64,000 nucleotides of DNA from JAGVSV01 sp050952845 (GTDB taxonomy: Bacteria; Bacillota; Clostridia; Christensenellales; Aristaeellaceae), in NCBI GenBank assembly GCA_050952845.1, contig JBMNLP010000001.1, forward strand, positions 682,001 to 746,000. Reading direction: 5' to 3'. Each line of letters starts with the position of its first letter. The stretch's first letter is position 1. The notes under the pieces were generated by a model. It searched no databases. It was not told the origin of the DNA and saw only the letters and a program-made list of their open reading frames with translations. A program made the translations under genes and the position numbers. This document shows, in pieces, positions 1 to 6,782 of the stretch.

Positions 1-441
1 CACCTCCGCATCGCCCTGCATCACCACATGGCTGCTCTCATCCAGCACCACATCGCGGTGGGTGAGGATGGCGGCCTGCGGGCGGCTGCGCTCCAGCACC
101 TTTTCCATGCGCACCAGCAACTCCAAAATGTCAAAGGGCTTGACCAGATAATCCTCCGCGCCCAGGCGCAGGCCTTGCACGCGGCTGAGCACATCAGCCT
201 TGGCGCTGACGAAGATCACCGGGATGTCCTGCTCCCGCAAATACGGCAGCAGCGCAAAGCCGTCCATCTCCGGCATCATCAAATCCAATAGCGCCAAATC
301 AAACACCTGTGTGCGCGCCGCCTGCAGCGCCTGCTGCCCGTCAGCCGCGCATACCACCTGATACCCCGCCACCTGCAGGTTGGTTTCCAGCAGCTTCAAA
401 ATGGCCGGGTCGTCCTCAGCAACGAGTATCCTGCCCTTCAC
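1..441 (-). CDS. Response regulator, two-component system (partial, host)
   Basis: Reading leftward from a GTG at 441, the frame encodes an N-terminal receiver domain and leaves the window before the output domain. Visible hallmarks are the acidic pair in ILVAEDD near the start, the phosphoacceptor Asp in LLDLMMPEMDG, and the conserved Lys in YLVKPFD. This is an OmpR/PhoB-type receiver, probably phosphorylated by a histidine kinase encoded to the left. GTG 441 is chosen because GGGGTGA lies 5 bases upstream; a GTG at 450 is the alternative. GC content is clearly higher than in the prophage, so this is host sequence. The DNA-binding family cannot be confirmed because the C-terminus is missing. 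Confidence 0.85.
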   Translation of the reverse strand, partial: MKGRILVAEDDPAILKLLETNLQVAGYQVVCAADGQQALQAARTQVFDLALLDLMMPEMDGFALLPYLREQDIPVIFVSAKADVLSRVQGLRLGAEDYLVKPFDILELLVRMEKVLERSRPQAAILTHRDVVLDESSHVVMQGDAEV

Positions 442-576
442 ACGCCTCACCCCATCTGCATCATAACACAAACAGCCCGCCCGCCGCCCTCCGGTATGTT
501 AGCAAGTTGTAATTTTGCGCCGGCTGTTGCGCGATTGCAATCATAAACTTAAGTTAAAACTTAAGGAAAAATATCG

Positions 577-606
577 TTGACTTAACGTGCTCTAACATGC
601 TATAGT
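577..606 (+). promoter_or_regulatory. Promoter of the tRNA-Thr/tRNA-Pro unit
   Basis: TTGACT (577-582) and TATAGT (601-606) are separated by 18 bases and lie 24 bases before the first tRNA. The stretch from 442 to 576 holds no gene; it contains a near-repeat of AACTTAAG around 546-566 and must also carry the leader of the response regulator gene. Confidence 0.6.
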
Positions 607-629
607 ACATCTTGCTGTTTGACAGCCAT

Positions 630-702
630 GCCAATATAGCTCAGTTGGCAGAGCAGCGGTTTCGTAAACCGCAGGTCAAGGGTTCGAGTCCCTTTATTGG
701 CT
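630..702 (+). tRNA. tRNA-Thr (anticodon CGT)
   Basis: Acceptor stem GCCAATA (630-636) pairs with TATTGGC (695-701). The anticodon loop TTCGTAA carries CGT, and the T-arm has GGTTCGAGTCC. An encoded CCA follows the discriminator T at 703-705. Confidence 0.95.
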
Positions 703-705
703 CCA

Positions 706-779
706 CGAGGTGTAGCGCAGCTTGGTAGCGCGTTTGGTTCGGGACCAAAAGGTCGCAGGTTCAAATCCTGTCACCTCGA
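706..779 (+). tRNA. tRNA-Pro (anticodon CGG); probable prophage attachment gene
   Basis: Acceptor stem CGAGGTG (706-712) pairs with CACCTCG (772-778). The anticodon loop TTCGGGA reads CGG and the T-arm GGTTCAAATCC is canonical; CCA is encoded at 780-782. It abuts tRNA-Thr with no spacer after the CCA. The tRNA is complete, and phage sequence begins within ~300 bases of its 3' end, so its 3' half is the most likely attachment core. The matching copy beyond the integrase lies outside the window. Confidence 0.93.
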
Positions 780-790
780 CCAAAGAAGGA

Positions 791-835
791 AGCCCGGTAT
801 ATCAACAAAATCAATTGATATACCGGGCTTTTTGC
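791..835 (+). terminator. Intrinsic terminator after the tRNA genes
   Basis: A perfect 15-bp stem (791-805 with 815-829, AGCCCGGTATATCAA and its complement) encloses a 9-base loop and is followed by five T. It lies 9 bases after the tRNA-Pro CCA. Confidence 0.9.
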
Positions 836-907
836 TACCTTCTGCCTCCTTTTTGAGCGATTCGGAATCTCGTATTTTTCGCTTTTCTGGTATCTCTATC
901 GTGTTGT

Positions 908-947
908 CTGTGGTAATCCTGTGGTAAATTTCCTCCTTTCTGTGGTA
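908..947 (+). repeat. Three phased CTGTGGTA direct repeats, candidate integrase arm sites
   Basis: CTGTGGTA occurs at 908-915, 919-926 and 940-947, offset by 11 and 21 bases, about one and two helical turns. The 836-1079 interval has no convincing gene, lies between the tRNA and the first phage gene, and is where the left attachment region is expected. Short phased direct repeats are typical of arm-type sites for tyrosine integrases. Function is inferred from position and spacing only. Confidence 0.45.
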
Positions 948-1067
948 GTGGGGATTTCGTTTCAGTTCCGTGATGCCGTAGAATTGCCGCGAAAACGGCT
1001 CGAATTTGCGTTCCTCCTTCCGGGTGTAGGTTTTCCTATCCTGTGTCATAGAAGGCCGCAGGATTGC

Positions 1068-1084
1068 GTTTAATCGTGTTTAAC
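1068..1084. promoter_or_regulatory. Dispersed 17-bp palindromic motif, copy 1
   Basis: GTTTAATCGTGTTTAAC, near-palindromic. Closely related sites occur at 32076, 43051 and 55840, with a shorter variant at 23839. It spans the end of the leftward gene that stops at 1080. Possible repressor or stoperator site. Confidence 0.45.
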
Positions 1085-1382
1085 GACTATCCTCGCTGCT
1101 CACGTCTTGTATCATTCCTCGGTTGAATCCAGCCTTGACCTGTTCAGAGATAAACTTATATGTCGAGTTTGAGATTTGCAGCGGGTGGATTATCCTGCCA
1201 AGTTCATCGGTACAAGTTGGCTCCCACCAGTTGCACTTTGGAGGCTCGCCTGCGTTTCTTCGCGCTCCCCCTTCCTGGTTAACAATTTCCTCCACTCTTT
1301 CCTCAATTCCTTCCAGTTGCAATCTGACACCTTGAAGGAGGCCCGGCAGCGTCTCGAGGAAATCTTCTTGCTGTTTCTTCAA
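1080..1382 (-). CDS. Hypothetical protein, leftmost prophage gene
   Basis: A 100-residue product starting at a TTG (1382-1380) preceded by AGAAAGGA at a 7-base gap. The N-terminal ~40 residues (EDFLETLPGLLQGVRLQLEG and following) look helical and possibly coiled coil; the middle has a Trp/Cys-containing stretch CNWWEPTC. No family is recognised. It is last in the leftward accessory operon, 49 bases after the DUF932 gene. Confidence 0.6.
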   Translation of the reverse strand: MKKQQEDFLETLPGLLQGVRLQLEGIEERVEEIVNQEGGARRNAGEPPKCNWWEPTCTDELGRIIHPLQISNSTYKFISEQVKAGFNRGMIQDVSSEDSR

Positions 1383-1431
1383 GCCGGTATCCTTTCTGCC
1401 CGTATAGCCGATAGCGCAGCTTTGTCGTTCC

Positions 1432-2499
1432 TTATGCCACAGAGTTGAGCCGATTCCAGTTCTCGCGGCTCATGCCGAGGATGTTGTATGCAATACTTTC
1501 CATGTCGGTTGAACGGTCATAGCTCTCCGCGTCCTGGGCCGCCCTGGTTACTGCGTTGGAAAGCCCGTAAAGGCTGAGCTCCTCGTCCCGGATGAGATAA
1601 TCAAGGATGCCGCCTCCCTCCTTTTTGGTGAGGCCGTAGTCGCTTGCTGCCAGCTCAACCATCTTTGGAATGTCGCTGCTCGTGATCTTCGCGTCCTTCG
1701 CGTCGCGCATCATCTGGACAACCTTCTCGAACCTGGTTGCATCAACAACTGCCTTGACTGTGTCCTGCACTTTGAGCATCAGGGCTTTGTCGTCAGCCTT
1801 GAGGGTCTCATCGCTGTAAAGCGTGTAATCCTCGTTGGCTTCGTTCCCGCGTCCGATGTGGTACCGGCGCGTCGCTGCATCGTTTACTACCATTCCGTTC
1901 GAACAAACAAGCCTGTAAATCAATGGCTGAATTGCCATGCTGCCAAGCCCGACCTCGCTGTTGGTAATCAGGATGCCGCTCTGGACTACGTCGCCAGGGG
2001 AAACCTCCGTTTCCAGTCTCGGGTTTACAACTTTGAGATAAATCCTTTGCTCCGTTACCTCGCAGCTTGCAACTCTCGCATCCGGTATCTGCGCGATAAT
2101 TGGGAGAACCGCCTCCGCGATCTCGTAGTTATCGATCCGGCGGTATCGTTCAGAGAGGAAGGCCCTGGCCGTTCCATCCAACGTCCGCACCATACGAACG
2201 GAAGGCGTCTCGTTGAACCAGCTGTTTACGTTGGTGGAGAGCAAATCCGGGTTTTCCGCTCGCATCTTGTCGTAATACTTCGCCGGGATTCCGAGGGTGC
2301 TCCCAATCTGCCGGTGTGCTATGTCGTTTACTCCAAGGATTGTGTTTGCTCGCTGTTCATCATTGATAAGAGTGATCTGGAAAAAGTTCTCCATTGCGTC
2401 CATCTTTACGTTCCGGGTGTCAAGTAAATAGTCCTTCTTTACTTTGCGCTGTCTGTCCAGTTCGATTGCCAGCTCCGTAAGTGTGCGTCCATGTTTCAT
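1432..2499 (-). CDS. DUF932 family protein
   Basis: A 355-residue protein matching the DUF932 (phage/plasmid-like, TIGR03299) family in length and in the pattern of an N-terminal NVKMDAMENFFQITLINDEQ segment, the central SEVGLGSMAIQPLIYRLVCSNGM core and a helical C-terminus. The molecular function of the family is not established; members are common on plasmids and phages. The start at 2499 overlaps the end of the BRO gene (2496) by four bases, so the two are translationally coupled. It is part of the leftward accessory unit driven from the promoter near 5106-5134. Confidence 0.85.
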   Translation of the reverse strand: MKHGRTLTELAIELDRQRKVKKDYLLDTRNVKMDAMENFFQITLINDEQRANTILGVNDIAHRQIGSTLGIPAKYYDKMRAENPDLLSTNVNSWFNETPSVRMVRTLDGTARAFLSERYRRIDNYEIAEAVLPIIAQIPDARVASCEVTEQRIYLKVVNPRLETEVSPGDVVQSGILITNSEVGLGSMAIQPLIYRLVCSNGMVVNDAATRRYHIGRGNEANEDYTLYSDETLKADDKALMLKVQDTVKAVVDATRFEKVVQMMRDAKDAKITSSDIPKMVELAASDYGLTKKEGGGILDYLIRDEELSLYGLSNAVTRAAQDAESYDRSTDMESIAYNILGMSRENWNRLNSVA

Positions 2500-3269
2500 T
2501 GTGATCTTCCTTTCTGCTCATTCTGAGCCGTTAATTTCTGGAAAATGTGTGCCCTGCCTTTCGGCGTAAACCGGAACATAATCATGAACCAGCCTGTATT
2601 TGAGTTCTTAACCTCCTTGATCTCAAAGTAGTCTCTGTTTCTTGTTTCGTAAGGTAGCAACACTCCTTTCTTGTTCCTGTAGGCGTATTTGTTTGAAATG
2701 AGGAATTGCACAAGTTCCTTTTGTCCAACCCCGAACAGTTTCGCCGTTTCCCGTATGCCGGTTAGTAGTTCGCCGCTCATGGCTGCGTCAAAGTAATCTG
2801 CCTTGGGTCGCAAGAATCGGTTTTCGACGCTGAGTGTTGAGTTTTCCATTTCCAAATCAAAGATTTGTAAGTTCTTTTCTCTGATTTTGTTAGAGGCAAC
2901 TTGCAATGCGCGTGCAAGCAGTTCCTCCTCGCTCATCTCGCGTTCTCCAACAAAATATCCGCCAGTTGTCCGGATGGCCGGTAATACCTCGTGGGTGATC
3001 CAGCGTTTGAAAGCACGAGCTTCTGGTTTTCTGCTGCCAAGAATGAGCGTGTAGAGGCCAGGCTCGTTCACGACGTTTGTGTAGCCGCCTGATAACCCTA
3101 AGTTGAACTTAGCCTTCTCGTCATCGTCCAGCCGCTCAAGCGCCATCGTCACATTGCTATGTTCAAGCGCCCTGCATACATCAGCAGCGACAAACCAAAC
3201 CCCGCTCGCCCTCGTGACTAATCTGATGCCGCCAAAATCTGGGCTTTCGAAAACTTTAAGGCCAGTCAT
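2496..3269 (-). CDS. BRO family phage antirepressor
   Basis: 257 residues. Residues ~1-110 form a Bro-N domain (VWFVAADVCRALEHSNV, then NEPGLYTLILGSRKPEA and FKRWITHEVLPAIR). A coiled linker follows, and residues ~150-250 form an ANT/KilAC-type C-terminal DNA-binding domain (TGIRETAKLFGVGQKELVQF, YRNKKGVLLPY). Such proteins usually act as antirepressors or host-directed transcription modulators. It overlaps ADP-ribosylglycohydrolase upstream and DUF932 downstream by 4 bases each. It lies in the left accessory region, far from the CI-like repressor at 61871, so its target is uncertain. Confidence 0.9.
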   Translation of the reverse strand: MTGLKVFESPDFGGIRLVTRASGVWFVAADVCRALEHSNVTMALERLDDDEKAKFNLGLSGGYTNVVNEPGLYTLILGSRKPEARAFKRWITHEVLPAIRTTGGYFVGEREMSEEELLARALQVASNKIREKNLQIFDLEMENSTLSVENRFLRPKADYFDAAMSGELLTGIRETAKLFGVGQKELVQFLISNKYAYRNKKGVLLPYETRNRDYFEIKEVKNSNTGWFMIMFRFTPKGRAHIFQKLTAQNEQKGRSQ

Positions 3270-4213
3270 GGTTCTCTCGCCACCCTTGCTTTTTCCGCCG
3301 CCTCGCTCAAATCGTCCAACTTTTTCCGGACGTCCCAGCTAAGGCTTTCCTTCCAATCGCGCGGGATAGCGGAATATCCGTAAAGAGCTCCGGCTATCCC
3401 TCCAGTGATTGCTCCAATCGTATCTGCGTCGCCGCCGAGGTTGACCGCCTTTATGACCGCGGCCTTGAACAGGTCTGTTGTGAGGATGCAGTGAAGCGCC
3501 ACCTCGAAGCTGTCCACTACATAACCTGTAGGCTTGGGCTTGAATCCTGAGCTCGTCAGCTTCTCGTAGTCGTAGTAAGGAATGAGTTGCTTTGCTCCTT
3601 CCAGCGCTTCGATGAGCGTCTTTCGCTCCGGATTTTTAATCAGAGCGTCAATCAAAAAGCTATAAGCTACACAAGCCATCCCTGCCTCTTGGTCGTAATG
3701 GGTCATTCCAGAAATGAATGATGCGTGTCCGAAGATATCAACATTCTTGCTGTAGTAAGCGCCGACGTACGCCGTCCGCATCAATGATCCGTTTCCAGCG
3801 CTCCTTCCGCCCATGCTTTTGTGAGTGCAAATTGCAGCGCTTTCCCAGTCTTCAACGCTCGGATACTCCCTCCCGCTGCTTTCCGCATTGTTGATTGCCC
3901 GGACGATAGAGCCTCTGCATGTGCCGCCAATGTCTTTCGGCCTGCTCTCGTACCATTTAATGAATCTCTTTCCTATGGCCTCTATCGGCTTGTTGGGGTT
4001 TTCCAAAATCCCTTCCGCAACGGCAATCGTCATCTGCGTGTCGTCGGTGATCTCGCCCGGTTCGACGTTTAGCCAGCCGCCGCCAATCATTTCGGTGACG
4101 CTTCCGTGCTCGGCCTTGATTTGTTCTTGATCCATGAACTCCAGAGGAGCGCCCAGCGCATCGCCAACCGCTACCCCGTAGAGTGTTCCGTAAATGCTGG
4201 TTGTGTTTTTCAT
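3266..4213 (-). CDS. ADP-ribosylglycohydrolase family protein
   Basis: 315 residues, the usual length of the DraG/ARH family that removes ADP-ribose from modified proteins or nucleic acids. Metal-binding signatures are intact: GDALGAPLEF near the N-terminus, the DDTQM motif near residue 57, and GGDADTIGAI near residue 258. It overlaps the upstream 107-residue gene and the downstream BRO gene by 4 bases each. In a prophage it may counter an ADP-ribosylating host defence, or neutralise a phage-borne ADP-ribosylating toxin; neither can be decided from sequence. Confidence 0.92.
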   Translation of the reverse strand: MKNTTSIYGTLYGVAVGDALGAPLEFMDQEQIKAEHGSVTEMIGGGWLNVEPGEITDDTQMTIAVAEGILENPNKPIEAIGKRFIKWYESRPKDIGGTCRGSIVRAINNAESSGREYPSVEDWESAAICTHKSMGGRSAGNGSLMRTAYVGAYYSKNVDIFGHASFISGMTHYDQEAGMACVAYSFLIDALIKNPERKTLIEALEGAKQLIPYYDYEKLTSSGFKPKPTGYVVDSFEVALHCILTTDLFKAAVIKAVNLGGDADTIGAITGGIAGALYGYSAIPRDWKESLSWDVRKKLDDLSEAAEKARVAREP

Positions 4214-4533
4214 TCGTCTGTCTCCTTTTTGCTTTGTACTAATGCCTCAATGATGAAATGTCCGTTCTTCCCGTCGCCGTGTCGATGATGCTCTACGTGG
4301 ATAATCCGGGTGCTTGACCAGGGGATGCCGTGGTATCTGATGAAGTCGTGTAGCACTTTGGATGCCGCGTGCGATCTTCCGACCTTGTCGTTGAAAAACA
4401 TCTTGTCATAGTCTTGCTGCTGCTCCGGGAAAAGACTGCTAATGGTGAGCGTGTAAAGGGTCGCTTTCTTCGGTTCTCCGACGAGATTGGCTATCGAGTT
4501 TGCCGGTAGCATGTCATTTAATGTTGGCTGCAT
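4210..4533 (-). CDS. Hypothetical protein (107 aa)
   Basis: No family recognised. The product is soluble, with a His-rich segment VEHHRHGDGKNGHFIIEAL near the C-terminus. The stop overlaps the ADP-ribosylglycohydrolase start by 4 bases, which implies coupled translation. The region is well packed with its neighbours in the same orientation, supporting it as a real gene. Confidence 0.6.
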   Translation of the reverse strand: MQPTLNDMLPANSIANLVGEPKKATLYTLTISSLFPEQQQDYDKMFFNDKVGRSHAASKVLHDFIRYHGIPWSSTRIIHVEHHRHGDGKNGHFIIEALVQSKKETDE

Positions 4534-4546
4534 TCTCGCCCCTCCT

Positions 4547-4768
4547 TCAATCGCTCATGACGGTGTTGTCCGCAATGTCGTCAATGGTTTCGTCGAGCGT
4601 GTCTCTGGCCCCGATGATGCTTTCTGATATGCAATAAAGGGTTCCTTGAATTTCGTTTTTGTTTGCGTATCCGTCCGCTATGGCGTTTAACAAAACCGTG
4701 AGCGCGCTGATGACGTTATCAAGCCTTCCCGAAACGTCCCAAAGTGAATCCATGTCTTTTCTGTACAT
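4547..4768 (-). CDS. Hypothetical small helical protein (73 aa)
   Basis: Start chosen at the ATG at 4768 because ACGGAGGC lies directly upstream; a longer frame from 4825 has no site and runs through a hairpin. The product (MYRKDMDSLWDVSGRLDNVI and onward) is acidic and predicted helical. No family recognised. Its ribosome binding site is inside an 8-bp inverted repeat (4773-4811). Confidence 0.6.
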   Translation of the reverse strand: MYRKDMDSLWDVSGRLDNVISALTVLLNAIADGYANKNEIQGTLYCISESIIGARDTLDETIDDIADNTVMSD

Positions 4769-4772
4769 AAAA

Positions 4773-4811
4773 AGCCTCCGTCTAAGTCTTCTTCGTTGAC
4801 CTTCGGAGGCT
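4773..4811 (-). promoter_or_regulatory. Hairpin covering the ribosome binding site of the 73-aa gene
   Basis: AGCCTCCG (4804-4811 read on the minus strand) pairs perfectly with CGGAGGCT (4773-4780), with a 23-base loop. The downstream arm contains the Shine-Dalgarno sequence and is followed by TTTTATG. It may sequester the ribosome binding site, or act as a leaky terminator because of the T run. Confidence 0.45.
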
Positions 4812-4862
4812 AAATGTGTTATCATTTAATTGCCTTCCGAAAGTAATGCTTCTGGTTGGTGT

Positions 4863-4907
4863 GATAGGATTTCGGGCTTTGCCGCCAAGCTAACGGCCCG
4901 TTATCCT
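4863..4907 (-). other. Long interrupted hairpin after the ribbon-helix-helix gene
   Basis: On the minus strand ATAGGAT-AA-CGGGC pairs with GCCCG-AA-ATCCTAT across an ~18-base loop, giving two stems around a symmetric AA/AA internal loop. It begins at the stop codon of the gene ending at 4906. There is no T run after it in the leftward direction, so a simple intrinsic terminator is unlikely. The intervening 4812-4862 contains nothing else recognisable. Confidence 0.4.
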
Positions 4908-5088
4908 ATTTCTTTTTAAGCAGTAGATGAATCCCGCGTCTGATTGCTTCAACTCTCGTGATTTCGTGTTCTTTACAGTATTCCATGAGCCTCCTTTCTG
5001 TCTCTACATCGAGCCTGATTGAAAACATTACAGATTTGGGATTGTCGCTTGGGGGTCTCCCAATTCGCTTACCCCTCAATAAGTTCAC
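4906..5088 (-). CDS. Ribbon-helix-helix (Arc/CopG type) regulator
   Basis: 60 residues. After a basic N-terminal arm (RGKRIGRPP) comes SVMFSIRLDVETERRLMEYC, the beta-strand and first helix typical of ribbon-helix-helix proteins, then EITRVEAIRRGIHLLL as the second helix. These dimers bind short inverted repeats. The gene is the first of the leftward accessory unit and is divergent from the secreted-protein gene at 5202. Both promoters surround a perfect 8-bp inverted repeat (5121-5145), which fits autoregulation and control of the neighbour. Confidence 0.82.
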   Translation of the reverse strand: MNLLRGKRIGRPPSDNPKSVMFSIRLDVETERRLMEYCKEHEITRVEAIRRGIHLLLKKK

Positions 5089-5105
5089 CTCACTTTCTGA
5101 AACTC

Positions 5106-5134
5106 ATTATAATTGTTGTGTTTCAAAAAGTCAA
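5106..5134 (-). promoter_or_regulatory. Consensus promoter for the leftward accessory operon
   Basis: On the minus strand TTGACT (5134-5129) and TATAAT (5111-5106) are separated by 17 bases. This drives the ribbon-helix-helix gene and probably everything down to 1080. Confidence 0.75.
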
Positions 5135-5145
5135 CTATTTTGAAA
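5121..5145. promoter_or_regulatory. Candidate operator between divergent promoters
   Basis: TTTCAAAA (5121-5128) and TTTTGAAA (5138-5145) form a perfect 8-bp inverted repeat with a 9-base spacer. It contains the leftward -35 element in its centre and the rightward -35 element in its right arm, so a bound dimer would block both promoters. Confidence 0.6.
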
Positions 5146-5167
5146 AATTATTTTTGTGTAGTATATT
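5140..5167 (+). promoter_or_regulatory. Promoter of the left secreted-protein gene
   Basis: TTGAAA (5140-5145), 16-base spacer, TATATT (5162-5167), 20 bases before the GGAGG ribosome binding site of the gene at 5202. Confidence 0.65.
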
Positions 5168-5201
5168 TATGGCGAAAAACGTTAATTGGAGGAACGAAAA
5201 A

Positions 5202-5855
5202 ATGAGGAAATGTATAGCAATTCTCTTGTGTTTGTTCTTGGCTGCTGGCTGTCTTTCAGCCTTTGCGGAACCTCTCGAAAGCGGGGAACGGAAAATAGGT
5301 GTTGATTTTCCTGCCGGATGGTATGCAATACTTTTAGAAAAATCTGGATTTGGAGCAACGCATGTTTACCTCCCGGAAGGTTGTATCCTTGATTTGCCAG
5401 AAAAAGCGTTACTGTTTCCTATCGCAGACATTCCCGATCCTGGCGTTGCGTTCGATGATGGAGGGCTTCGTCTATCCAACCAAGGAGAAGCCGCTTCCGG
5501 CGAGCGCCTGCTGTATGATGATGGATCTCTCTCTGTTTCGTATTCTGATCTACGCGTTGAAAAAATCGGCGAAAAGTCGTACATGAAAACCGAACTCCTT
5601 TTTGTTAATAAAACAAGCGAATCGATTCACTTCGTTTGCGATAGCATTATCGTGAACGGCTGCGCCGTTGATATAAGTAAGTTTGTTGATGTTCCGGGGG
5701 ATTGTAAGTATCTGCATGAGTGGACGAACAGCGCTGAAATGTATTTGAAATATGGAATTAGCAAAATCGAAACGTTTTCCATGGTGTTTGATTATCGAGG
5801 CGAAAGCTTCAAGGGCGTTAGCATGGAAAGGTCAAAAACAATTTATCTCAAGTAA
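5202..5855 (+). CDS. Secreted protein with a DxPAGWY motif (probable lysogenic conversion gene)
   Basis: 217 residues from the ATG at 5202, preceded by GGAGG (5188-5192). The N-terminus (RKCIAILLCLFLAAGC...AFA) is a signal peptide; a lipobox-like AAGC is possible but the AFA site suits signal peptidase I. The mature start has KIGVDFPAGWYAI and VYLPEGC, shared in order with the product of 62723. Residues ~100-217 look like a beta-rich domain not present in the shorter paralogue. It is one of very few rightward genes, has its own promoter, operator and terminator, and so is likely expressed in the lysogen. Confidence 0.75.
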   Translation: MRKCIAILLCLFLAAGCLSAFAEPLESGERKIGVDFPAGWYAILLEKSGFGATHVYLPEGCILDLPEKALLFPIADIPDPGVAFDDGGLRLSNQGEAASGERLLYDDGSLSVSYSDLRVEKIGEKSYMKTELLFVNKTSESIHFVCDSIIVNGCAVDISKFVDVPGDCKYLHEWTNSAEMYLKYGISKIETFSMVFDYRGESFKGVSMERSKTIYLK

Positions 5856-5903
5856 AAAAGCCGCTCCTTTCGGAGCGGCCCCGGTATCATATGATACCGT
5901 TTT
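5854..5903. terminator. Bidirectional terminator pair
   Basis: The first hairpin (GCCGCTCC 5860-5867 with GGAGCGGC 5872-5879, loop TTTC) is followed on the minus strand by six T (5859-5854) and ends the long leftward late operon. The second is a perfect 18-bp palindrome (5882-5899) followed on the plus strand by TTTTA, ending the secreted-protein gene. Confidence 0.85.
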
Positions 5904-5917
5904 ATGCTGCTGTTGCG

Positions 5918-6373
5918 TCAGGGAGTTTCGGCTGCGCCTTCCTGGGTTTGCTCGGGTTCCGAAATGTTCAACGACCCTTCTGAATCCTTGGGCTTTTTCT
6001 GCACGCCCACCTGCGCCTCTATAAGCGTCAACAGATACGTTCCAACGTCACCGAACACGGATTCTATCGTCTCTTTGCTCCGATCGCTGATCATGCTCAA
6101 CGCTCTGTCGTACGCCATATTAAGCGCTTCTATTTGGCGCTCCTTGGTGAATGTGCCGTCCTTTTTTAATGTATCAACGTAGGTTTGCGATACATAGCGA
6201 ACAACGTCGGCCACCAAATTTGTGACGGTCTCAATGGTGTTCTTGACGTGGTCGCTCGCGGTGGCTTCCTTCGCTTTCTTCGAACCCGCCATCAGGTACT
6301 GAATCAGGAAGGTCGTCAGGGTGGGTACTGCCGCAATGATTACTGCGTGCAGCAAGGCTTTTAGTAATTCCAT
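5918..6373 (-). CDS. Phage holin, LLH-type
   Basis: 151 residues. Residues ~5-28 are a single strong membrane helix (LLHAVIIAAVPTLTTFLIQYL), followed by a long charged, helical cytoplasmic region, the pattern of the Holin_LLH superfamily. The C-terminus is acidic and proline-rich. It is the last gene of the late operon and sits 3' of two more membrane proteins and the endolysin, as expected of a lysis cassette. Confidence 0.8.
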   Translation of the reverse strand: MELLKALLHAVIIAAVPTLTTFLIQYLMAGSKKAKEATASDHVKNTIETVTNLVADVVRYVSQTYVDTLKKDGTFTKERQIEALNMAYDRALSMISDRSKETIESVFGDVGTYLLTLIEAQVGVQKKPKDSEGSLNISEPEQTQEGAAETP

Positions 6374-6386
6374 TGTTGTTTCCTTT

Positions 6387-6782
6387 CTACCCCATGCCGG
6401 GGCCGTCGTAGTATCTTTCTTGGTAGGTGTCTCGGTAGGTGGTGGTTATCGGGAAGGTGTTTGCGCCTCCCATGTCCCTCTTTGCCGCCTCAAAGTCATA
6501 CTTGTAGCGCGCGTATTTTTCTACTCCGCTGTTGCCCATGTAGGCAACAATGACCGTGCCGGTCAACGTCGCGCTATAGCCGGTTATTGTCTTTACCAGG
6601 TCGGCGGCCAGCGCATCCATCGGGGCGAACACGATATACGCAATCGCACATAAAATCGTTGCAATCCAGGCAATTATTGCTGCAATCGCAATCTTTTTAC
6701 TGAACTGCATGTAGGTCATATGGACCTGGAGCGTCTGCTGCTCTACCGTGTGCTGCTGCGGCTTTTCCTGTTTATCTGACAT
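6387..6782 (-). CDS. Two-helix membrane protein, putative holin or lysis accessory
   Basis: Start taken at 6782, where GGGAGAT precedes ATG at a 4-base gap; 131 residues. Two membrane segments are visible, IAIAAIIAWIATILCAIAYI and ALAADLVKTITGYSATLTGTVIVAYM, with a charged Tyr-rich C-terminus. It overlaps the upstream coiled-coil protein by 11 bases. The lysis-module position suggests a holin or antiholin role; no specific family is recognised. Confidence 0.65.
   Translation of the reverse strand: MSDKQEKPQQHTVEQQTLQVHMTYMQFSKKIAIAAIIAWIATILCAIAYIVFAPMDALAADLVKTITGYSATLTGTVIVAYMGNSGVEKYARYKYDFEAAKRDMGGANTFPITTTYRDTYQERYYDGPGMG

Noticed and set aside
771..1049. A 92-codon minus-strand frame between the tRNA terminator and the first phage gene
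   Set aside because: It has no ribosome binding site, reads through the tRNA terminator and into the tRNA, and its sequence reflects the CTGTGGTA repeats.
1123..1448. Plus-strand open frames opposite the leftmost gene
   Set aside because: The minus-strand frame has a ribosome binding site and fits the operon; the plus-strand frames do not.
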